Part shown: piece by piece, positions 23,174-31,246 of the stretch
Layout: each line of letters begins with the position of its first letter
Numbering within the stretch: position 1 is the stretch's first letter
Assembly: GCF_002631185.1 (NCBI RefSeq)
Contig: NZ_PDNU01000035.1
Location: forward strand, 17,325-81,324
Length of the DNA stretch: 64,000 nucleotides
From: Teichococcus rhizosphaerae
GTDB lineage: Bacteria; Pseudomonadota; Alphaproteobacteria; Acetobacterales; Acetobacteraceae
Reading direction: 5' to 3'
The notes under the pieces: model-generated
The model's database searches: none
The model's input: only the letters and a program-made list of their open reading frames with translations
What the model was told of the DNA's origin: nothing
Position numbers and translations under genes: made by a program

Positions 23174-24632
23174 CGGCCAGGGCCTCCGCCCGCGCCGCGG
23201 CGACTGCGTCGTAGTCCCGCCCGTCCTCCGCCAGGGTCACCGGCAGGTCGGGGTGGAGCATCCGCCAGCGGGCGATCGCCAGGTCCACGTAGGCCGGGGC
23301 GAGCTCGATGGCCCGCACCCGCCGCCCGGTGCGCTGGCCGGCGAGGAGCGTGGTGCCGGAGCCGGCGAAGGGCTCGAACACCGCCTCGCCCTCGTCCGTG
23401 TAGGCCCGCATCAGGAACTCCGGCAGCGCGACCGGGAACACCGCCGGGTGCTCGGTCTCGATGCCGCGGCCCTTGTGGCGGGTGATCCGCAGCACGCTGT
23501 CCGGGATCCGGCTCTCCTGCACCGGCAGGCCGATATGGGTGTAGGCCTTCACCTCGCCGTCGGCGGCGCGCAGCCCGCTGCCCTTGTTCGGGGTGCCGGC
23601 CCACTTGCAGGGCACGATCTTGTTCGGCTGGCGCGCCTCGCGGTTGAGGTGGAACACCAGCTCGAAGGCCGGCGCGAGGCGGCCATTCCAATCCCCCGGC
23701 AGGCCCGGGCCCTGATCCCAGGCATAGAGGCCGAACCGCCGCCAGCCCTGGGCACGCATCCAGTCGAGCCAGCCGGACCAGTACGGCAGCCACTCCCCGT
23801 CGCGGTGGATCAGGCCGAGGTTCACCAGCGCCTGGCCGTCGTCCCGCAGGATCAGCGGCAGATGCTGGAACACGCCCCGCATCAGGGCATCCCAGTCGGA
23901 GACGCCACCGGTGGTGTAGTCGCGCTGGTTGCCGTAGGGCGGGCTGGTGAACAGCAGCGCCGCGCGGTCCTCGCCCATGACGCGGGCGACGGTGGCGGCG
24001 TCGGTGCTGTCGCCGCAGAGCAGGCGATGCTCGCCGAGCAGCCAGAGATCGCCGGGGCGGGTGACGGCCTGGCGCGGGGCGTCGGGTTCGGCGTCGGCGG
24101 GATCATCCGCCGGCGCCTCGTCCATCTCCGCCGCGCCGGGCGCGCCACCGCCGCCGGCCTCCGGCTGATCCGCCTCCTCGGGCGCTTCGCCATCAACGAC
24201 GGCCGCATCCGCCGCCGCGAGGATTGCGGTCAGCTCGTCCGCCGAGAAGCCGAGCATGGCCACGTCGATCTCCGCGGCGGCCTGCACACCGGCCAGGGCC
24301 TCTCGCAGCAGCGCCTGGTCCCAGGTGGCGTTCTCCGCAATGCGGTTGTCTGCGAGCCGGAGCGCGTCCTTCTGCGCCGGCGAGAGGTGGCGCAGTACGA
24401 TCACCGGCACCCGTTCGATGCCGAGCGCCATGGCCGCCTCGAGCCGGCCATGGCCGGCGATCAGCACGCCGGCCTCATCCACCAGCAGCGGGTTGGTGAA
24501 GCCGAAGGCCAGCATGCTGGCCTTGATCTGCTCGAGCTGCGCCGCACCATGCACCCGGGCATTGCCGCGGTGGGCGCGCAGATCCGCCACCGGGCGCAGC
24601 AGGATCTTCGCCGCCATCCAGGGGAGCGTCAT
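23163..24632 (-). CDS. ParB-like / DNA methyltransferase fusion (SPPY type)
   Basis: The 489-residue product has the same layout as its neighbour: ParB-like domain with VLIAGHGRLEAAMALG (GHGR at 60-63), an acidic Ala/Glu/Pro linker (about residues 140-190), and a methyltransferase with FTSPPYGNQRDY as motif IV and FEPFAGSGTTLLAG as motif I. SPPY is more usual in N4-cytosine enzymes. The two genes are distant paralogues, so they probably modify different bases or sites. It is the first gene of the pair and lies behind a 470-base gap that holds repeated operator-like sequence. Confidence 0.9.
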   Translation of the reverse strand: MTLPWMAAKILLRPVADLRAHRGNARVHGAAQLEQIKASMLAFGFTNPLLVDEAGVLIAGHGRLEAAMALGIERVPVIVLRHLSPAQKDALRLADNRIAENATWDQALLREALAGVQAAAEIDVAMLGFSADELTAILAAADAAVVDGEAPEEADQPEAGGGGAPGAAEMDEAPADDPADAEPDAPRQAVTRPGDLWLLGEHRLLCGDSTDAATVARVMGEDRAALLFTSPPYGNQRDYTTGGVSDWDALMRGVFQHLPLILRDDGQALVNLGLIHRDGEWLPYWSGWLDWMRAQGWRRFGLYAWDQGPGLPGDWNGRLAPAFELVFHLNREARQPNKIVPCKWAGTPNKGSGLRAADGEVKAYTHIGLPVQESRIPDSVLRITRHKGRGIETEHPAVFPVALPEFLMRAYTDEGEAVFEPFAGSGTTLLAGQRTGRRVRAIELAPAYVDLAIARWRMLHPDLPVTLAEDGRDYDAVAAARAEALADAA

Positions 24633-25102
24633 CGGGCCATCCGGGATCAGGGTGGGTGCGAACCGTGCGCGCGGCCGGTGCGAGCCTCACGCCGCCACAG
24701 TTCGCAGCTAAACGATTGAGATCAGGGCCGTGTGGTGCGAACCGCGCACCATGTTTTCGGCCTGGCGCTAGCGAAGTCGCGCGCTTCCGCCCCCCGCATA
24801 CGCCGGGCCCAGGAAGGACCCTGCGGCTCGCGAGCCACTGTCTCGATCGAGCGACGCTGTGGCTCGTTCGCCACCGCCGCGTCGAGCTACACGATCTCGA
24901 CGTAGCCTCAACCTAGCCCCATCGATTTGCGCGCCGCCACGGGGCGAATTGTAACAGAGCGATCGGGCACGGCCCGCCCTGCCGCTCCGCCACGGCCCCT
25001 GCGCCCCCTTCAGCCAACAGCCCGACGAGGTGGCTCGCATTGACCGCTTCTCGCCCTCTTGCTCATTCTGATGCCAAATAAGAAAGCTCCGCTCCGCATC
25101 CG
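24633..25102. other. Divergent intergenic region, 470 bases
   Basis: This gap separates the minus-strand methyltransferase operon from the plus-strand glycosylase-like gene, so it should hold both promoters. Two copies of a 16-base sequence lie in its left part. I see no credible gene in it: short open frames lack ribosome sites and phage-like codon use. The stretch 25030-25100 is less GC-rich than its surroundings, which suits a promoter, but no clear -10/-35 pair stands out. Confidence 0.6.
24655..24749. repeat. Two operator-like direct repeats
   Basis: GGTGCGAACCGTGCGC (24655-24670) recurs as GGTGCGAACCGCGCAC (24734-24749), 14 of 16 bases identical and 79 bases apart. The second copy is also part of a hairpin, TGGTGCG-N5-CGCACCA (24733-24751). 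Both lie just upstream of the methyltransferase start, so they may be a repressor site. Binding is inferred. Confidence 0.4.
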
Positions 25103-26260
25103 ATGGCTCCTACCACCCACTTGGGCCGCTTCTCGCCCATCCTCCGAGACTGCGGTGCCGCCGCGGTTCGCCGCCCCGACACGCTGCTCGCGACCCAGCT
25201 GCCCTACGAGATCTTCTACATCCCCTTCGAGCACGTGAATCCGCAGGCTCGCCTGGTGATCGTCGGCATTACACCCGGCATGAACCAGCTGGAGCTGGCC
25301 TACGCCGAGGCCCAGCGCCTGCTGCGCCTCGGGGCGAGCGAGGCGGCGATCCTGGAGGCGGTGAAGTCCGTCGCCGCGTTCGGCGGCGACGCGATGCGGC
25401 CGAACCTCTTGCGCATGCTCCGGCACTTCGGCTTCGCCGCCATCCTGGGAGTCGACGACGAGGCGGACCTCTGGGGCACGGCGGCGGGTCTGCTGCACTC
25501 GACGTCCGTCGTCCCGCATGCGGCCTTCAAGGACGGCAAGATGTTCAGCGGCAGCTTCGAGGAAGTCCTCAGGGTGGGCGCCCTCCGGGAGAGGTTCGAG
25601 GCGGACTTCGTCGGGTCGCTGCGGGGCTTGAGCCCGGAGGCGCTGTACGTCGCGCTGGGCAAGACGCCCTTCGACGCGCTCCTGCACTGCGTCAAACTTG
25701 GCGTCATCGAGGAGCACCAGCTGCTCGGCGCGCTCGCCCACCCGTCGCGGAGTGGCGGGAGCCAGGTGGCGGTCTACCTCGGCGAGAAGTCGCCAGACGA
25801 TCTCGATCCCGCGGATCCCGTGCGAGGGCGCGTGGCCTGGCTCCGCGACGCCTACTTCCGGATGCGATCGGCCACGGACCGCTTGCGTGGAACGAGGGGG
25901 GCAATCGCACCGCCGCCGCCGAGGCCGGCGCCGAGTCGGCCTGCCACCGTGGTCAGGGCGCCGAGGCCGAGGGGCGCCACCTCGGCTACGCCGGCGGCAC
26001 CGGCCCCGTCGAACGCCGACCTGCACTACGTCGTCAGCCGCGGCAAGGCGGCCGGCACGGTGCTTCGGCCGCACGTGCAGGACGGCCACTACATCGTCAG
26101 CCCGACGAGGTTCGAGGCCGACTACGTGCGCGTGCCGATCGGCGAGGCCCTCGAGCCCTATCTCAGGCAGGGGCTGAGCCTGCGCATGAGTGCGCCGGGC
26201 GTCGCCCCCAGCCTGATCTCGCCCGGCTCGATCCTCGGGAGGGATCGGTCGTCACGCTAG
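25103..26260 (+). CDS. Uracil-DNA-glycosylase-like protein with extra C-terminal domain
   Basis: The 385-residue protein has an N-terminal alpha-beta domain with LVIVGITPGMNQ at residues 51-62, which resembles motif A of the uracil-DNA glycosylase superfamily, and ALGKTPFDALLHCV near 190, like the later strand-turn of the fold. A Pro/Ala-rich linker follows (about 268-302). The C-terminal part (from about 303, DLHYVVSRGKAAGTVL...) is a separate small domain. The gene lies on the strand opposite its neighbours and its stop is 6 bases from the next minus-strand stop. A DNA base-excision role, perhaps against modified phage DNA, is inferred. No exact family is certain. Confidence 0.65.
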   Translation: MAPTTHLGRFSPILRDCGAAAVRRPDTLLATQLPYEIFYIPFEHVNPQARLVIVGITPGMNQLELAYAEAQRLLRLGASEAAILEAVKSVAAFGGDAMRPNLLRMLRHFGFAAILGVDDEADLWGTAAGLLHSTSVVPHAAFKDGKMFSGSFEEVLRVGALRERFEADFVGSLRGLSPEALYVALGKTPFDALLHCVKLGVIEEHQLLGALAHPSRSGGSQVAVYLGEKSPDDLDPADPVRGRVAWLRDAYFRMRSATDRLRGTRGAIAPPPPRPAPSRPATVVRAPRPRGATSATPAAPAPSNADLHYVVSRGKAAGTVLRPHVQDGHYIVSPTRFEADYVRVPIGEALEPYLRQGLSLRMSAPGVAPSLISPGSILGRDRSSR

Positions 26261-26266
26261 GCGAGG

Positions 26267-26821
26267 TCACGCCGCCCGCGACCGCGGCGTCAGCCCGAAG
26301 TGCATCGCCAGCGTGCCGAGGGCCGCGACCAGGATGCCCTGCCCGACGGGGCCGTGCACCGTCCGTCCCGCCCAGCCCTGGCGCATTGCCCACTCGCGGA
26401 CCGAGAACTCCAGGCCGATGACGAACCACGCGCAGGAGCCGCCGGGGCTGTCGTGCCCGCCGAGCGCGTCGAGCGCTGCCGCGACCCGCCGGCGTGATTC
26501 GACCTGCTGCATCGAGATCGTGTCGACGCGCGTGCCCGGGATGCGCAGGAGCTGCGACGTCGCCATCCCGTCGAAGGCGGCGCTGCGGAACAGGCCGCGG
26601 AAGATCTCGCCCGCCTCGTGCATCTCCGGCGTGATCGTGCCGTTGGCGAGCATCAGCCCGAGCGTGTCCACCGCCCGCCGGTGCTGCACCGGGGTGCCCG
26701 TCTCCGGGTCCGCCTCCCGCACCGGCGCGCCGAAGCCGCCGTGCTGCAGCCGCCACGGTGAGGGCTTCGACAGGTCCTCGCGCTCCGGCGCGGTCCGCTT
26801 CGCCCTGCGCCTACCGGCCAT
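26267..26821 (-). CDS. DUF6456-like phage protein
   Basis: The 184-residue protein has a basic N-terminus (MAGRRRAKRTAPEREDL) and a C-terminal helical region (about 115-180) reading CAWFVIGLEFSVREW, then GQGILVAALGTLAMHFGL. The latter resembles the DUF6456 pattern of alphaproteobacterial phage and regulatory proteins, where a helical domain with W-x-x-R and a terminal HYGL motif recurs. ATG 26821 follows the pattern of an 11-base overlap with the upstream gene. Function unknown; a DNA-related regulator is the likeliest option. Confidence 0.6.
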   Translation of the reverse strand: MAGRRRAKRTAPEREDLSKPSPWRLQHGGFGAPVREADPETGTPVQHRRAVDTLGLMLANGTITPEMHEAGEIFRGLFRSAAFDGMATSQLLRIPGTRVDTISMQQVESRRRVAAALDALGGHDSPGGSCAWFVIGLEFSVREWAMRQGWAGRTVHGPVGQGILVAALGTLAMHFGLTPRSRAA

Positions 26822-27038
26822 GCCGCGTGCCTCCGTCGCGCCGGCCCCAGCGCCGGTTGGCCTCGTTGGCGATGGCCTGGCGCAGCCAGGGATCGGCGAT
26901 GTCCTCCACCGACAGGGCGACGACGCCGTGCCGGTGCCATGCGGCGGCGCGCATGGCATCGAGGTCCAGCGCGGAGGTCGGGCTGCGTGCCAAGTCCAGA
27001 CACGACCGTGGCGGACGCGGTGCATCGGGGAGCCTCAT
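26811..27038 (-). CDS. Small phage protein, unknown, 75 residues
   Basis: Beginning MRLPDAPRPPRSCLDLARS and ending NRRWGRRDGGTRHGR, this short protein is basic and contains one helix (ALSVEDIADPWLRQAIANEA). It overlaps the HNH gene upstream by four bases and the DUF6456-like gene downstream by 11, which supports it as a real operon member. No domain is recognised. Confidence 0.5.
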   Translation of the reverse strand: MRLPDAPRPPRSCLDLARSPTSALDLDAMRAAAWHRHGVVALSVEDIADPWLRQAIANEANRRWGRRDGGTRHGR

Positions 27039-27592
27039 CGGACGTGCCTCCAGCGCCGGCCATTGACGATGTCGTCGACCGCTTGCCGACACAGGCCGAA
27101 GCCTTCGGCAGCCACAGCGCGTGGCACGTGCATGGCGATCATCCTCCTGATCGCCACAGCGCAGACCTCGTCGATTTTGGCTTGACGATTACGGCTTCCA
27201 CGGTTGTGCGTGCCGTGCGTCACGGTGTCGGCCATGTTGTCCCGCTGAGTTGCCCAGCGCAGGTTCGTCCAGTGGTTGTTGTCCCGACTGCCATCTCGGT
27301 GGGCTACCACGTGCTGCGCCGAGGGCGGCTCGCCCAGGAACGCGAGGGCCACCAGGCGATGCACGGTGGTCCGGCAGTCCTGGTTCCCGCGCCAAAGGGA
27401 AACCTGCAGGTAGCCGGTCTGCTTGTTCCGCCACGGCTTGAGGATCCGGCCCGCTGTCGCGCCGCGTCCGGCAACGATGCGTCGAACGGCGCCGGATTCC
27501 GAGACCTCGTACTCAGGCCAGCCAGGGACGGCTCGCCACGCTTCATCAACCGAGGCCTCTAACCTGGTCCGGGTCACGGCGAATGGCGTCAT
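27035..27592 (-). CDS. NUMOD4-HNH endonuclease
   Basis: The 185-residue protein has a NUMOD4 segment at residues 18-40 (AWRAVPGWPEYEVSESGAVRR) and an HNH nuclease at about 75-118 (TVHRLVALAFLGEPP, then VVAHRDGSRDNNHWTNLRWAT), with the second His and Asn pair of the HNH fold in place. The last 60 residues resemble a helix-turn-helix (AVAAEGFGLCRQAVDDIVNGR). Free-standing HNH genes of this type cut DNA and spread as homing elements in phages. It overlaps both neighbours by four bases, so it has become part of the operon rather than a recent insertion. Confidence 0.88.
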   Translation of the reverse strand: MTPFAVTRTRLEASVDEAWRAVPGWPEYEVSESGAVRRIVAGRGATAGRILKPWRNKQTGYLQVSLWRGNQDCRTTVHRLVALAFLGEPPSAQHVVAHRDGSRDNNHWTNLRWATQRDNMADTVTHGTHNRGSRNRQAKIDEVCAVAIRRMIAMHVPRAVAAEGFGLCRQAVDDIVNGRRWRHVR

Positions 27593-28137
27593 GCCCGGCC
27601 TCCCCGGGCGTCGGTCACCCAGAGCAGCAGGGCCAGGGCGTCCGCCTCGTTGTCATCGGCCGGCGCGAAGCCGCGGGCCCGCACCGCGGCGACCATCGCC
27701 GCCTTGTCGGCATTGCCCTTGCCGGTCGCGAAGCGCTTGATCGTGCCAACGGGCACTCCCTCGTAGGCGATACCCGCCTGCTCGCACCAGGCCGTCAGCG
27801 TCGCCAGGAAGCCGGCATAGACGTGCGAGCTGTCCGTGCTCACGTGCCGCCGCACCTCCTCGAAGGCGATGCGCGCGAGGCCGCCGGACAGATCGGCGAC
27901 CTCGGTCAGCCAGGCGCGGAAGCGCAGGAAGCGCATGCCGCCGCCCTCGAACCGGCTGGGGCGGAAGGTCATGGTGCCGGAGGTGATGCCGCCGTCGCGG
28001 CCGCGCAGCGCCCAGCCGGTGGTGGTGCCGAGGTCGAGGGCGAGGACGGCGTGGCGGTCAAGCGCGAGGGCCGGCGGCGTGGCGACGGGCGGGCCGCTTG
28101 CACCGGCGGCGGGCATGGGGAGAGTCGAGGGAGCCAT
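27589..28137 (-). CDS. RuvC-like crossover junction endonuclease
   Basis: The 182-residue product has the RNase H-fold acidic residues of RuvC: D35 in VLALDLGTTTGWAL, E93/E94 in RIAFEEVRRH, and D161/D162/D166 in ADDNEADALALLLW. Between them lies HVYAGFLATLTAWCEQ and the basic VGTIKRFATGKGNADK segment. Phages use such enzymes to resolve recombination junctions before packaging. ATG 28137 is the first start after the repeat-rich gap and an internal ATG at 28116 is an alternative. Confidence 0.85.
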   Translation of the reverse strand: MAPSTLPMPAAGASGPPVATPPALALDRHAVLALDLGTTTGWALRGRDGGITSGTMTFRPSRFEGGGMRFLRFRAWLTEVADLSGGLARIAFEEVRRHVSTDSSHVYAGFLATLTAWCEQAGIAYEGVPVGTIKRFATGKGNADKAAMVAAVRARGFAPADDNEADALALLLWVTDARGGRA

Positions 28138-28312
28138 GGGGTCTCCGAGAGGGGATGATCCTGGTGAGGGCGGCGACGGCGCGGTTCTTGGCGGAGCTCG
28201 CCGTCGCTGCCCGGCTATAGGGTGCCGGCCGCTCGGGCCGGCGGTCCGGTGCCGGGCGGGCCGTGCCTGCCGCCGCACCACCCTGGTCGCCCGATGGGCC
28301 GACCCATCCCCT

Positions 28313-28593
28313 GTCCCAACCCGACCCAACCTGTTGAATGGGTGGGAGCAAGATTGCACAGCAAAATCAGTGGCTTGCGCGAGCGTGTCCCAACGTCCCA
28401 ACGTCCAACCGCTTCCCATACCCCTATAGGGAAAATGTGTGTCCTCCCCATCCCACCCCTTTCGCATTGGGGTTTCAGACCCGTTGGGACGGTTGGGACG
28501 TTGGGACAAAAGCTCGGAAACGACTGAATTTGCTGCCTATTCTTCTGTCCCAACCTCACGGTGCAGGTTGGGACAGAGCCGGGGCGTTGGGAC
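28313..28593. repeat. Iteron cluster GTCCCAA / TTGGGAC
   Basis: GTCCCAA occurs at 28313, 28387, 28395 and 28547, and its reverse complement TTGGGAC at 28484, 28493, 28501, 28568 and 28587. Several copies are spaced 8-9 bases apart, and the two orientations flank the A/T-richer centre with its palindrome. This many exact copies in 281 bases is far above chance. The arrangement resembles iterons bound by a replication initiator or a repressor. Confidence 0.75.
28544..28577. repeat. Perfect 13-bp hairpin built from two iterons
   Basis: TCTGTCCCAACCT (28544-28556) pairs perfectly with AGGTTGGGACAGA (28565-28577) around an 8-base loop. No T-run follows on either strand, so it is unlikely to be an ordinary intrinsic terminator. 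Confidence 0.7.
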
Positions 28594-28612
28594 AGGATCA
28601 CGGCGGGACGCG

Positions 28613-31246
28613 TCATGACCCGTTCCCCGACTGCGGAGCCCGGTAGCGCCATTCCCGCGCGGCGCCGTCCCTGGCCGAGCCGCTGGCCTTGTACCGCTCC
28701 CACTTCCGGCTCTTCAGGAAGGACGAGACGCGCATCTGCTCGGCGCGATTCCACTTCGCCGGCTCGATGCCGAGGGCCTGCTCCAGCACCTCGCCAATGG
28801 AGACGTCGGTGAGCGGTGTCCGCCGGGGGACGTACTGATCCTGCCAGTCCTCGTAGCTGCCGGAGCCCATGTTCACGCTGCGCTTCTCGCAGGCGAGCCA
28901 GCGCTCGATCCGCGCGTCCCAGGCATCGGCTTCGTAGCGCGCCTCCTGCTCGGCAGTGGCGGCCGCGACCAGCTCCCGATCCTCGATCCACCACGCCGCC
29001 CCGGTCCGGAAACGCGCGACTGCCTCGGCCCAGAGCTGGTTACGGTCCCGGCGCAGTGCCTCGAGGTCGATCTCGCCGCAGCGCAGCGGCCAGAAGCGCC
29101 GGTTGCCGGTCTCGTCGCGCAGGTAGGTGTCGGGGTTCACACTGCCGGCGAAGACGCACTGGCGGGGCACGGTGACCACATAGCGCTCGTAGGGCGGGCG
29201 GTAGCGGTCCGTCGTGCGGGTGAGAAAGGCCTTGATGCGCGACACCTCGGCCCGGCCGATGGCGTCGAGCTCCGCCATCTCGATGATCCACACGCCGCGC
29301 ATCTGCTGCGCCGCGTCCTTCGAGCCGATCTCGGCGAGCTCGTCGGTGAACCAGGGCTCGGAGGCGAGGATCTTGAGGGCGGTCGACTTCCGGATGCCCT
29401 GCGGCCCCTCCAGGATCAGCATGTGGTCGGCCTTGCAGCCGGGCTGCATGATCCGGGCCACGGCCGAGATCATCCACAGCGACGCCATGGCCCGGTTCAG
29501 CCGGGTGTCGGCGGCGCCGAGATAGGTCACGGCCCAGGCATCGAGCCGTGGCGTCCCGTCCCAGGCCAGGGCCGCCAGGTAGTCGCGCACCGGGTGGATC
29601 CGGGTGTTCCGCGCCGCGGCGACCACGCTGCGCCCCACCACGGCAGGCGGGACATTGACCTCGCGCCGCTGCAGCCATTCGGCGCAGCGGACGTCGTCGG
29701 CCTCGCCCCAGGGTCGTGGGAGGGTAGTTTCGGCGGCATCCCAGGGCAGCGCGCGGGTGACCACGATTTCCTGGGCGAACTCGTCGAAGACCAGCGTCCC
29801 GACAAAGGCCACGTCATTCGTCAGTGCCGTCAGGACATTCGCCTCGTTGCGCTCGGGCGCCCCGCCGGCGTCGAGCCGCAGCAGCCCCGCCCAAGGCGGC
29901 CGGATCGGCGGCTGCCGGAGGTCGCCGGTGGCGTTCAATCGGCGCCGCAGCTCGACCAGCTGTTTCTCCAGGATGGAGACGGCGATGCCGGTGGCCGTCT
30001 TGATGGCGGCCAGCACCTGCCGCTCCGGGAGCGGTTCCAGCCGGGCGGTGACGAGGCGCCCGAGCAGCTCCGACAACGGTGCCAGGTCTGGCGGGTTGGT
30101 CAGCGCCGCGGCGGCGGCGACCAGCTCCTGCGCCGTCGCGGGAGGCGGGGCTGCCGCGGCCTGGCCCGCCGGCTCGGCCGGGGGATAGTCGGCGGCGGTG
30201 ACCCCCTGCCGCAGGTCGTCGTTGAAGTCGTCGCCGTGCAGCGGCCCGACGATCCGGGAAGGGATGTCGGCCAGGTTCAGCTGGTCGGCGAGTGTGGCGG
30301 CGGCCTGCATGCCGGCCTCGCCGGCGTCGGCGAAGATGGTGACGTGGGTGGTGCCGGCCGGCCATTGCCAACGACGCAGGCCATCGGCCGACAGCGCCGC
30401 CAGGGTCGGCACCCCGAAGATCGCCTGCGCCGAGAGCGCCGTCTCGATCCCCTCGGCAACACCGATACGCCCGTCCTCGGGGAATGGGGCCAGCCGGACG
30501 CTGCCGCCAGCGACCGGGCCGAGCATCTTCTTGCCGGGCGGTGCCTTCCCCGAGCCATCGTCCAGCAGGAAGGTGCGGTGGATGCCGCCGGTGGGGGCGC
30601 CGGCGCCGTCGCGCACCACGGCCACCATCCCCACCCAGCCGCGCCGCGTCTCGAAATCGGTGAGGTCGGGGTGGAACAGCAGGTCGAGGCTGTCCGGCGG
30701 CGCCAGCCCGCGGCTCCGCAGGTAGGCCTCCGCTGGCGTGCCGGTCAGCGGCTGGCAGCCCTCCAGGATGCGCGCGATCTCGCGGCCATGGTCCGGCCTC
30801 AGCTCGGGCGCGCGCACGGGCGGCGCCGGCCGATCCATGCCGGCCCAGCGGGCGGCTTCCTCGAACAGCCGCGCCTCCGTCAGGCCGGTTGCGTGGTAGA
30901 TCATGTCGATGGGCCCGGCGCTCTCGCCGGTAGCATGGTCAAAGCCCCAACCTGCGAAGCGCCCCTCCAGGTGGAGGACGCAGGATCCCTCGCCGCGCGG
31001 CGGGCGGCCCGAGAGATCGGCGCAGCGCAGGGTCTTCCGGTCGCGCGAGCGGACCGCCTGCGGGAACAGGGTGGGCAGCCAGTCGCGGGCGGTGTCCGCG
31101 AGGCGGCGGCGCACCTCGGCGAGGTCGTGGCGCACTGGCGCCAAGGGGACCTCATTGAGGTCGATCACTACCTCCGGGGAGAAGGCTGTGGCAGTCGCCG
31201 GCAGGCCAGCGCCGGCCGGCGGGTGGGGATGCGGTGCGGCGTTCAT
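28613..31246 (-). CDS. Phage primase-helicase (Toprim + SF3/VirE-like)
   Basis: The 877-residue protein joins a primase front to a helicase end. Residues 60-135 contain a zinc-poor primase-like start (TLRCADLSGRPPRG). A Toprim domain covers about 255-345, with E265 in VAEGIETA and D307 in IFADAGEAG. The SF3-like VirE ATPase begins near 545 and has its P-loop at 613-622 (EGPQGIRKST; the Arg before Lys is common in this family), followed by WIIEMAELDAI as Walker B. It should prime and unwind phage DNA. The iteron-rich gap lies directly 3' of it. Its start overlaps the stop of the upstream helicase gene. Confidence 0.92.
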   Translation of the reverse strand: MNAAPHPHPPAGAGLPATATAFSPEVVIDLNEVPLAPVRHDLAEVRRRLADTARDWLPTLFPQAVRSRDRKTLRCADLSGRPPRGEGSCVLHLEGRFAGWGFDHATGESAGPIDMIYHATGLTEARLFEEAARWAGMDRPAPPVRAPELRPDHGREIARILEGCQPLTGTPAEAYLRSRGLAPPDSLDLLFHPDLTDFETRRGWVGMVAVVRDGAGAPTGGIHRTFLLDDGSGKAPPGKKMLGPVAGGSVRLAPFPEDGRIGVAEGIETALSAQAIFGVPTLAALSADGLRRWQWPAGTTHVTIFADAGEAGMQAAATLADQLNLADIPSRIVGPLHGDDFNDDLRQGVTAADYPPAEPAGQAAAAPPPATAQELVAAAAALTNPPDLAPLSELLGRLVTARLEPLPERQVLAAIKTATGIAVSILEKQLVELRRRLNATGDLRQPPIRPPWAGLLRLDAGGAPERNEANVLTALTNDVAFVGTLVFDEFAQEIVVTRALPWDAAETTLPRPWGEADDVRCAEWLQRREVNVPPAVVGRSVVAAARNTRIHPVRDYLAALAWDGTPRLDAWAVTYLGAADTRLNRAMASLWMISAVARIMQPGCKADHMLILEGPQGIRKSTALKILASEPWFTDELAEIGSKDAAQQMRGVWIIEMAELDAIGRAEVSRIKAFLTRTTDRYRPPYERYVVTVPRQCVFAGSVNPDTYLRDETGNRRFWPLRCGEIDLEALRRDRNQLWAEAVARFRTGAAWWIEDRELVAAATAEQEARYEADAWDARIERWLACEKRSVNMGSGSYEDWQDQYVPRRTPLTDVSIGEVLEQALGIEPAKWNRAEQMRVSSFLKSRKWERYKASGSARDGAAREWRYRAPQSGNGS

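Larger units (their letters stand above)
28138..28612. other. Repeat-rich intergenic region between primase-helicase and RuvC genes
   Basis: No gene is supported in this 475-base gap. It contains nine copies of a 7-base iteron, a 13-base-pair perfect hairpin and the 10-base palindrome CCCTATAGGG (28422-28431) in its least GC-rich part. Open frames through it translate to a repeated Val-Pro-Thr pattern that is a by-product of the iterons. Its position next to the replication genes suits an origin; a control region for the RuvC operon is the alternative. Confidence 0.6.

Noticed and set aside
28544..28577. Perfect hairpin as intrinsic terminator
   Set aside because: No T-run follows on either strand and it consists of iterons.
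28313..28593. CRISPR array
   Set aside because: Repeat units are 7 bases, in both orientations and irregularly spaced; no cas genes apart from the Cas4-like nuclease, which fits phage recombination.
28215..28994. Minus-strand frame with a repeated Val-Pro-Thr pattern
   Set aside because: It overlaps the primase-helicase end in the wrong frame, and the repeats come from the iterons.
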